Assembly (NCBI RefSeq): GCF_006636215.1
Contig: NZ_VIFM01000006.1
Location: 47,117 to 111,116 of the forward strand
Length of the DNA stretch: 64,000 nt
Direction: 5' to 3'
Source: Myxococcus llanfairpwllgwyngyllgogerychwyrndrobwllllantysiliogogogochensis
Lineage (GTDB): Bacteria > Myxococcota > Myxococcia > Myxococcales > Myxococcaceae
This document shows, in pieces, positions 55,656 to 61,876 of the stretch. Below the pieces are notes generated by a model that made no database searches, had not been told where the DNA came from, and worked only from the letters and a program-made list of their open reading frames with translations. Position 1 is the stretch's first letter. Each line of letters starts with the position of its first letter. The position numbers and the translations under genes are program-made.

Positions 55656-57046
55656 GTGCCGTCCTCCTTCGCTCGGGTGCCGAGCGCGAACTCACCCACC
55701 GCGCCCTCGGCCAGCGGGGGGATTCCACTGGCGCGCGCGAACAGCTCGGAGTCGCCGCCGCCCAGCGCGCACGGCGCCAGGTCCATGGCGGTCGCCGCCA
55801 GATACAGCGTCTGGAACAGCACCCCGACGTTCTTGAGGATGAGCGCGTAGCCCATGGCCTGGTACTTCCAGAAGACGCGCGGGAAGCGGGCCGTGATGAC
55901 AAGCAAGACCTGCGGCCGTCCCTCCCGGGCGAGCGTGTGCCAGGCGCCTTCCAACAACTGCTCCACCTGCTGTGTTCGCGGCGTCAGCCTGCACAGCTCG
56001 TGCTGCCCGGAGCGGTACTGATACAGGCCGGACTCCAGGCCCTCGCAGCGGTCCACGACGAGGTACAGCTCCAACTCATACAGCGCGCCTCCACCGGGGT
56101 AGGGGCGCTCACCCAGCTCGCCATGTTCCGTGGAGAGGACCCGACGCGTGCGCGCCGCGCGGTACAGCAGCTCACCGAGCTGTTCGAGGCTGATGGGCGG
56201 CTCGCCATACGTGCGGAGCGAGCGGCGCCGCTCCAGCACCTGGGTGAAGGGCGCGTCCTCCTGCGAGAGCCGCTTGAGGTCGGGCCGGGGCAACGGCACC
56301 ACCGCCTCCGTCATCCGGGGCTTCAGCGCGGGCAGGGGCTCCATCCGGTGCTCGAAGCGATAGGTGGCGCCATAGGGGCTCGGCAGTCGCCCCAGTCGGC
56401 TGTGCCCATGGAACAGCAGGTCCTCCGGCTCCCACAGCGCCAGCGCGGCGTCCTCCTCCTCGGGGACGTGCACCGCCTTCGCGTCCAGGAGCATCCCCAG
56501 GAGGAGGTCCACGGCCTTGATGGGCAGCGTGGCGGCGCGCTCCGTCAGCTCGGCCAGGGAGCGCGGGCAAGACAGCTCCGGGAGGAGCGCCGCCGCCCGT
56601 GTGTCCCGCAGCAGCACGCGGGCGTGGGACGCGGGGACTTCCACCACGAGGTGGTGGTCCTCGCGACGCACGCACGCGAGCCGTGAGAGGACATACTTCG
56701 CCTCGGGCCTCCGGGGCTCCGAGTGGCCGGGGGCCGTGCTCGGCAGCAGCGTCGCGAGCGGTGCGTCCTCCAGCAGCAGGGTCCGGTACAGGAAGTCGTT
56801 CCGTGCGAGGGATTGGAGCAGGTGGTCCAGCAGGAGGCTCGCGGTGGGCCCGTCATGCGGCTCCGCGGTGTCGAGCAGCTCGTGTTCCGTGCCGCCTGTC
56901 TCCAATTGCTGGAGCGCGGCCCGGGCGCCAGCGGACAGGCCGCCGAACTCCAGACCGAAGCGAGGACTGGCGACGACGCGCCGCCCATCCTCCAGCGTGT
57001 GGACCTTGATGCCGGGCGTGAGCCCGAAGGATTCATGGAGCCGCAT
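55652..57046 (-). CDS. SagB-type azoline dehydrogenase
   Basis: A 464-residue FMN-dependent enzyme. The C-terminal 200 residues (from about 255) are the nitroreductase-like ThcOx domain: RRSLRTYGEPPISLEQLGEL, YPGGGALYELELYLVVD, and LILKNVGVLFQTLYLAATAM with the Lys-containing active-site helix, then CALGGGDS. The N-terminal 230 residues form the extra domain of SagB homologues. It oxidises thiazolines and oxazolines made by YcaO to aromatic azoles. It starts 12 bp downstream of the YcaO gene and overlaps the radical SAM gene by ATGA. Confidence 0.93.
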   Translation of the reverse strand: MRLHESFGLTPGIKVHTLEDGRRVVASPRFGLEFGGLSAGARAALQQLETGGTEHELLDTAEPHDGPTASLLLDHLLQSLARNDFLYRTLLLEDAPLATLLPSTAPGHSEPRRPEAKYVLSRLACVRREDHHLVVEVPASHARVLLRDTRAAALLPELSCPRSLAELTERAATLPIKAVDLLLGMLLDAKAVHVPEEEDAALALWEPEDLLFHGHSRLGRLPSPYGATYRFEHRMEPLPALKPRMTEAVVPLPRPDLKRLSQEDAPFTQVLERRRSLRTYGEPPISLEQLGELLYRAARTRRVLSTEHGELGERPYPGGGALYELELYLVVDRCEGLESGLYQYRSGQHELCRLTPRTQQVEQLLEGAWHTLAREGRPQVLLVITARFPRVFWKYQAMGYALILKNVGVLFQTLYLAATAMDLAPCALGGGDSELFARASGIPPLAEGAVGEFALGTRAKEDGT

Positions 57047-57058
57047 CGCGTCCGCTCC

Positions 57059-59308
57059 TCAGAAGAAGATGCCGGTGGGGTTGAGCTGCTCCTCGCGCAG
57101 CGGCCGCTGGACCCAGCCCAGCCGCGCGGGCACGTCGTAGAGCCGGCCCGGCCCGAAGCGCTTCCAGAAGTGACGCATGCCGGGGACCATCACCTTGACG
57201 ACGGGCAGCCCCACGTCGGGCTGCGTCTGGTCCAGCACCAGCGTCTCCATGCCCGCGCGCCTGGCGTGCGCGACACAGCGCTCCACGTCCACGCGCAAGT
57301 CACCGGAGGACAGGTCGGGGAGCATGCCCAGGGGGCGCGCGGCGGCGTTCGGATCCGGGAGCAGGTAGGGCTGGTTCGCCGCCGTCGCCGTCTGCCACCA
57401 CCGGACGGCCTCCCGCTCGGGGAACCAGTAGAGCGTCTTGCCGTCCGCGTCCCGGTGCTGCACGGCGGGGAGGAACTGGTTGACCTCCGTGAGCGCCCGC
57501 AGCAGCGCGACGCGCGCGTCCAGGTGCGCGCCGAAGCCCACGACGATGTCCTCCACCGGCGAGTCCCATCGCCGTGACACCGCCGCGAGCGTGGGAATGC
57601 CCAGGTCCGCGGTGATGTCCAACACCCACAGCTCTCGCTGGAGTCGGCCGTAGTGCTCCCGCAGCGCGTGGACATACGGCAGGTCCACGCTGTCCAGGTC
57701 CACGGCGGGCCGCCGCGTCCGCGAGTACCACCAGAGCGCCACCGAGTCGCGCTCCACCAGCTCCAGGAAGCCTTGGAGGATGGCCTCCTCCAGCGTGTTG
57801 CCCGCCGCGCAGCCGTTGGAGTCGCTGGAGCAGAAGAACCACTTGCGCAGGTCCGGGTGCCCGAAGGAGCAGTAGGCGCTGGGGACGTGGCGGAAGCGCT
57901 CGTGCGTGAGGGACCACGCGTGGGTCCAATGGATGCGCCGGTCGGGGTCGAAGACCTCCGGCACATGGTGGAAGCCGGACGGGTGTGAGGCGTTCCACTC
58001 CGCGCGCTGTGCGTACTGCGCGGGGCTGAAGTTCATCAGCGCGTTGGGGTGGACGGCTTCGTCCCGGAGCTCGTGGAGGCTTGCCACGTGGCTCCACTCC
58101 TCACCCCGGTAGACACCGGAGTAGCGCTCGATGGCCTCGCACAGCGCGCTCACCCGGGCCTGGGCATCCGTCGTCCCCTTGCCCCCGCTGCGGCCCCGGA
58201 GGTTGAGCAGGACGAAGCGCAGGTCCTGCTGCATCAGCGCGAAGTTGTGTCCGGCCGCGTAGCTGTGGACCAGCCCCGCGCCGTCGTCCGCGCTCAGCGG
58301 CTCCAGGTTGCGCACCACGCCGGTGATGGGGCTGATGTGCTTCTCCAGTCGCGCGAAGGTCTGCTCGGGGGACTGGGTGCGATGGCCCCCGTCACCGTCG
58401 AACCGCTTGGGACAGGGCCTGGGGATGACGGGCAGCGGCGCGCGCGACGTGGCCTCCGCGTCCGAACACACCGGACACTGGGGCCTGCGCACGAGCGCGT
58501 GTCGCTCCAATTCCAGCGTCGTCAGGTCCAGGGTGACCAGCTGTTCGCTGAGCGGGTGCTCGGGGCCGAGCACCAGCGCCTTGGCCACCTCCAGCGCCGC
58601 GAGCTGGAAGGCCGTCCCGGTGGTGGCCGACAGGCTCGCGGCCGGCAGCACCAGGGGATGGACGTGGCCCTGCTCCCGCTCCAGGAAGGACTCGAGCTGC
58701 CGGTTGGAGCGCAGGCGCTGCGCGAGGCAGGCCCAGCACGCCGTCAACGCGGGACGGAAGACGGGCCCCAGCCACAGCGTGCCGCCCACGGGCCTGGCCA
58801 GCATCCAGGGCCGCCGCGCCGCGAGCGCCTGGCGGTTGAGCGCGTCGAGCGCGGGGTGCAGGTAGTCGTCGCAGAGCACCAGTTGGAAGCCCGCCTCGCC
58901 CTCCGAGCGCAGGCCCTGGGCATGCAAGGCCTCTCGCTGGGACTCCTCCCACTCGCCCCCGAGCGAGACGATGGACACGGGCGTCTGGAGGCGCTCGGCC
59001 ACGGTGGCCATGTCCACGCCGAGCGCGTGCCAGAAGGGCGCCTGCTCCGGCGCGTCGGTGCTTCCCTCGAGGATGCAGCCCTGCTCCGCGGCGATCTCCA
59101 GCGCGTGGGAGACCTCCACCAGGGACAGTCGCGAGGAGAGCGCCTCGAAGACCTCCGGCAGCGAGTGGTGTCCGTCCAGCAGCGGCACGAGCAAGGGGAA
59201 GGCGCGACCTCGCAGGAGCAGGTAGTCCTTCTCGTGCAGGAGCAGCACCGTCGACTCGTCGACGCGCTCCACGCGGCAGTGGCTCTTCCAGACAGGTCTC
59301 GACAGCAT
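57059..59308 (-). CDS. Fused ThiF-like/YcaO azoline cyclodehydratase
   Basis: A 749-residue fusion. Residues 1-300 are an Ocin-ThiF-like partner, the leader-binding part of TOMM synthetases, with a zinc tetrathiolate (CWAC at 191-194 and CPVC at 278-281). Residues about 315-749 are the YcaO domain: SGGKGTTDAQARVSALC (374-390) with EAIERYSG, and GNTLEEAILQGFLELVERDS for ATP/Mg binding. It activates peptide backbone amides with ATP so that Cys, Ser and Thr cyclise to azolines. The C-terminus ends NPTGIFF and lacks the PxPxP tail seen in many TOMM YcaO proteins. The ATG at 59308 gives a normal N-terminus. It is the second gene, 103 bp after the precursor gene. Confidence 0.93.
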   Translation of the reverse strand: MLSRPVWKSHCRVERVDESTVLLLHEKDYLLLRGRAFPLLVPLLDGHHSLPEVFEALSSRLSLVEVSHALEIAAEQGCILEGSTDAPEQAPFWHALGVDMATVAERLQTPVSIVSLGGEWEESQREALHAQGLRSEGEAGFQLVLCDDYLHPALDALNRQALAARRPWMLARPVGGTLWLGPVFRPALTACWACLAQRLRSNRQLESFLEREQGHVHPLVLPAASLSATTGTAFQLAALEVAKALVLGPEHPLSEQLVTLDLTTLELERHALVRRPQCPVCSDAEATSRAPLPVIPRPCPKRFDGDGGHRTQSPEQTFARLEKHISPITGVVRNLEPLSADDGAGLVHSYAAGHNFALMQQDLRFVLLNLRGRSGGKGTTDAQARVSALCEAIERYSGVYRGEEWSHVASLHELRDEAVHPNALMNFSPAQYAQRAEWNASHPSGFHHVPEVFDPDRRIHWTHAWSLTHERFRHVPSAYCSFGHPDLRKWFFCSSDSNGCAAGNTLEEAILQGFLELVERDSVALWWYSRTRRPAVDLDSVDLPYVHALREHYGRLQRELWVLDITADLGIPTLAAVSRRWDSPVEDIVVGFGAHLDARVALLRALTEVNQFLPAVQHRDADGKTLYWFPEREAVRWWQTATAANQPYLLPDPNAAARPLGMLPDLSSGDLRVDVERCVAHARRAGMETLVLDQTQPDVGLPVVKVMVPGMRHFWKRFGPGRLYDVPARLGWVQRPLREEQLNPTGIFF

Positions 59309-59362
59309 TCGTGACTCCCGGGGGCATGAAGCGTGGGCACCGCTGGAACGACAGGGGCGACA

Positions 59363-59396
59363 CCGGAGCCCGGTGGCGCGCGGCCGCCGGGTCCGG
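59363..59396 (-). terminator. Attenuator-like stem-loop between precursor and YcaO genes
   Basis: An imperfect inverted repeat (CCGGAGCCCGG at 59363-59373 and CCGGGTCCGG at 59387-59396) lies in the 103 bp gap after the precursor gene. A partial terminator here would let the precursor be made in excess over the enzymes, as in many RiPP operons (inference). Confidence 0.5.
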
Positions 59397-59411
59397 AGCG
59401 ATGCGCGGGGC

Positions 59412-59747
59412 TCAGGTGCAGGTGCAGCAGGGACAGCAGCAGCAGCAGACCGAGACATCCTTGGCCGCGGCGCCCGCCGCCCCGCCCGGCGTCACGGTGG
59501 GCTGCGGCGGGATGAACAGGGTGATGTTCCCGTCCTTGTTGCGGTCCCAGCTCTTGAGCTGCTCGTCGTAGCCCGTCGTCGTCGCTCCGCTGTACGCCTC
59601 GGTGAAGGCCACCGACTTGGGGATGGTGTCGAAGCCGTAGACCTTCAACAGGTCCGGGTCCTGCTCAATCTGGCCTTTCTTGCCAGGGTTCGCCCAGACA
59701 TCCTGGATGAGCTTGGAGTACGCCGTGCGGAAGTCCGCCATGTTCAT
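59412..59747 (-). CDS. TOMM precursor peptide with Cys-rich core
   Basis: A 111-residue peptide precursor. Residues 1-88 are a leader (MADFRTAYSKLIQDVWANPG) ending in LFIPPQPTVTPGG, which resembles the tail of nitrile-hydratase-like leader peptides. Residues 89-97 (AAGAAAKDV) link to SV and then the core CCCCCPCCTCT at 101-111, with eight Cys and two Thr; a Ser at 99 may be included. The ATG at 59747 is preceded by a GAGG-type site. Up to eight thiazoles could form. A Gly-Gly at 88-89 suggests a peptidase cut, but no peptidase or exporter gene is visible in the window. It is the first gene of the operon. Confidence 0.9.
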   Translation of the reverse strand: MNMADFRTAYSKLIQDVWANPGKKGQIEQDPDLLKVYGFDTIPKSVAFTEAYSGATTTGYDEQLKSWDRNKDGNITLFIPPQPTVTPGGAAGAAAKDVSVCCCCCPCCTCT

Positions 59748-60081
59748 GCCTCGCTGCGAGTGGTGAGCGGCCCCGGATGAAAAACCAGTACGCGAAGACA
59801 CGCTCGACAGGGCCGCCGCCGCGTTGTGCATGACGCACGCCAGACGCGGGCACCGCCTCGCTCGCGAGTCCTGTCGCTGGGATGCGACACATCCCGCGTC
59901 TCGAAAGTCGCCGCGCTGCTTGCTTGCCACAAGCATTTGCTTGTCACGGGGACGCCGGCACACGCGTTTTCATCCCAGACGCGCGCGAAAGGAGAGGGTT
60001 GTCGAGATTTTTGACTGGTTGAGGTTTTGCAGGCCGGTGCGCCCCGCTTCCCCCACCCATGTTTGAGTTTGGAGCGGACGA
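59748..60081. promoter_or_regulatory. Divergent promoter region of TOMM precursor and sigma-54 activator genes
   Basis: A 334 bp region with the only AT-rich stretches around the cluster. A cluster of TGCTTG words is at 59917-59943: two overlapping copies (59917, 59921), an inverted copy CAAGCA at 59930 (palindrome TGCTTG-CCA-CAAGCA, 59921-59935) and another at 59938. On the minus strand, TGGCAAGCAAGCAGC has the GG/GC spacing of a weak -24/-12 site. These may be activator sites, but no consensus sigma-54 promoter is present. Confidence 0.5.
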
Positions 60082-61197
60082 ATGCCGACGAGTCGAACCG
60101 ACGCGTTTCTTCCGGTCATTGGTGAATCCATGTCCGGACTGATTCAGGTCCTGCGGGTCTTCACGCAGCAGGAGGACACCATCCTCATCAGCGGGCCCAC
60201 GGGCTCGGGAAAGTCGAGGCTGGCGCGCTGGAGCCACGAGCACTCGGGGCGCAAGGAGGGGACCTTCGAGGTGCTGGATTTGATGACGGTGCCGGAGGAG
60301 CTGCAGATGGGGGCGCTGTTCGGCTGGAGGAAGGGCGCCTTCACGGGGGCGGTGCAGAACAGCCCGGGCTGCCTGGCGCTCGCGAAGGGCGGCACGCTGT
60401 TCATCGACGAAATCGACAAGCTGTCCCTGCGCGCGCAGGCGGGGCTGCTGCACGTGCTGGAGGAGCGGACGTACCGGGTGCTGGGGGAGGGCACGCTGCA
60501 CCGCGCCGACGTGCGCTTCATCGTGGGGACGAACGTGGACCTCCACGAGGCGGTGACGGCCGGGAGGTTCCGCGAGGACCTCTACTACCGCGTCAATGTC
60601 CTCCCCATCCAGATTCCGCCCCTGGATGCGCGCCGGGACGAAATCATCCCGTGGGCGCAGTACATGTTGAGTCGGCGACACCAGGAGCGCGAGCGCGAAG
60701 GTGGGGCGCAGTTGGCCCCGGATGCACAGGCGCAACTGCTGAGCCGCAGCTGGCCGGGCAACCTCCGGCAGCTCGACAACATCGTCCGCCGTGCGTACTC
60801 GCTGGCGGTGATGTCCCAGGTCGAGCACGAGGTCCTGCTGAGGGACAGTCATGTGATGCAGGCGCTGGGCTACGAGGAGTCGCCCACGTCGCGCTCGCTC
60901 ATCGAGGCGCTGCGCGTGGCGTCCGCGTGTTTCGTCATGGAGGCCCAGCGCGCCGCGGTGCCGTGGGACCTGGACCTGGCGGATGCGTTTCGTGGCTTCG
61001 TGCTCGGCACCGCCGTGCGGCAGGTGGGGCGGGAGGAGGCCTTCCTCCTGTTGGGCCGCAAGCGGCTCTTGAAGAATCGCAATCACTACAAGGCGCTCGA
61101 GCGCGAGCTGCGGAAGGTGGACGCGCTCGTCGAGGCGGTGGGGCAGTCGCCCTCGCCCTTCACGGACCTGGTGGACCTGTCGCTCGGGAAGGTCTGA
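60082..61197 (+). CDS. Stand-alone sigma-54 AAA+ transcriptional activator
   Basis: A 371-residue enhancer-binding protein made almost only of the AAA+ domain. Walker A is GPTGSGKS (38-45), the sigma-54 contact loop is GAFTGA at 85-90, and Walker B is GGTLFIDEIDK (103-113). An Arg-finger segment FREDLYYRVNVLPIQIPPL follows. There is no N-terminal receiver, FHA or GAF domain. The C-terminal tail has a degenerate HTH-like end (LLLGRKRLLKNRNHYKALEREL). It probably drives the divergent precursor operon. It is followed directly by a coupled sigma-factor gene. Confidence 0.92.
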   Translation: MPTSRTDAFLPVIGESMSGLIQVLRVFTQQEDTILISGPTGSGKSRLARWSHEHSGRKEGTFEVLDLMTVPEELQMGALFGWRKGAFTGAVQNSPGCLALAKGGTLFIDEIDKLSLRAQAGLLHVLEERTYRVLGEGTLHRADVRFIVGTNVDLHEAVTAGRFREDLYYRVNVLPIQIPPLDARRDEIIPWAQYMLSRRHQEREREGGAQLAPDAQAQLLSRSWPGNLRQLDNIVRRAYSLAVMSQVEHEVLLRDSHVMQALGYEESPTSRSLIEALRVASACFVMEAQRAAVPWDLDLADAFRGFVLGTAVRQVGREEAFLLLGRKRLLKNRNHYKALERELRKVDALVEAVGQSPSPFTDLVDLSLGKV

Positions 61198-61806
61198 ATG
61201 CGCCCCGAGCAAGAGGAGTCGAGCGCGTCCGGGTCCACGCGCTTCGAGGCGCTCTGGAGTCAGCACCAACGCGCCCTGCTGCGAATCTGCGAGCGGACGC
61301 TGGGGGACCTGGACGCGGCCAGGGAGGCGATGAGCCGCACGGGAGTTCGTGTCTGGCTTCAGATGTCGCGCTCCTCCTCCCAGGAGGAGTGGCCCTGGGC
61401 GCTGCTGCGTCGGGTGGCCATCAACGTCTGCATCGACCTCCAGCGTGAGCGGCGCCGCCAGTCGTGGCGGTGGACGTCGCTCGACGAGGAGCTGGGGGAT
61501 GGCGCGGAGCTGGAGGCGGCGCGGCCGTGTGGGGAGCAGGAGGAGCAGCAGTTGCAAGCGCTGTTGCTGGAGCTGCTGGAGTCGTTGCCGCCGCAGTTGA
61601 GGGCCTGTGCGCGTCTGGCCTTCGTCGAACAGCAGGGCTACGCGGACATCGCGGCGACGCTCCGGCTGACGCCCGCCAACGTGCGCAAAATCGTGGAGCG
61701 CTCCCGCAAGCGGCTCGTCCAGCCGCTGGCCCAGGCGGGGGTGATTCGCGACGAGGCCAGCTTCCATCGCTGGCTGTCGGGGCGGCGCAAGCGGACGGAC
61801 GGCTGA
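61198..61806 (+). CDS. Sigma-70-family RNA polymerase sigma factor
   Basis: A 202-residue sigma factor (ECF-like) whose ATG is the base after the activator's stop codon, so the two are translated together. Region 2 is LGDLDAAREAMSRTGVRVWL; region 4 is EQQGYADIAATLRLTPANVR followed by IVERSRKRL. No anti-sigma gene is adjacent. With the sigma-54 activator it forms a regulatory pair that may control the precursor operon or the metacaspase gene (inference). Confidence 0.9.
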   Translation: MRPEQEESSASGSTRFEALWSQHQRALLRICERTLGDLDAAREAMSRTGVRVWLQMSRSSSQEEWPWALLRRVAINVCIDLQRERRRQSWRWTSLDEELGDGAELEAARPCGEQEEQQLQALLLELLESLPPQLRACARLAFVEQQGYADIAATLRLTPANVRKIVERSRKRLVQPLAQAGVIRDEASFHRWLSGRRKRTDG

Positions 61807-61816
61807 TGCGCGCCGA

Positions 61817-61853
61817 GCCGGCTCCCATCCAAGAAGGAGGGATGGGAGCCGGC
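61817..61853. terminator. Bidirectional hairpin terminator
   Basis: A 14 bp perfect inverted repeat, GCCGGCTCCCATCC at 61817-61830 and GGATGGGAGCCGGC at 61840-61853, with a 9-nt loop, between the sigma-factor gene and the convergent metacaspase gene. It serves both strands. CCGGTTT follows on the plus side. Confidence 0.8.
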
Positions 61854-61876
61854 CCGGTTTCAGCCGCGACGAAGGC

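Noticed and set aside
59519..59543. An EF-hand-like calcium loop (DRNKDGNITL) in the TOMM leader.
   Set aside because: Position 12 is Ile instead of Glu/Asp and there is no flanking helix pair, so calcium binding is unlikely.
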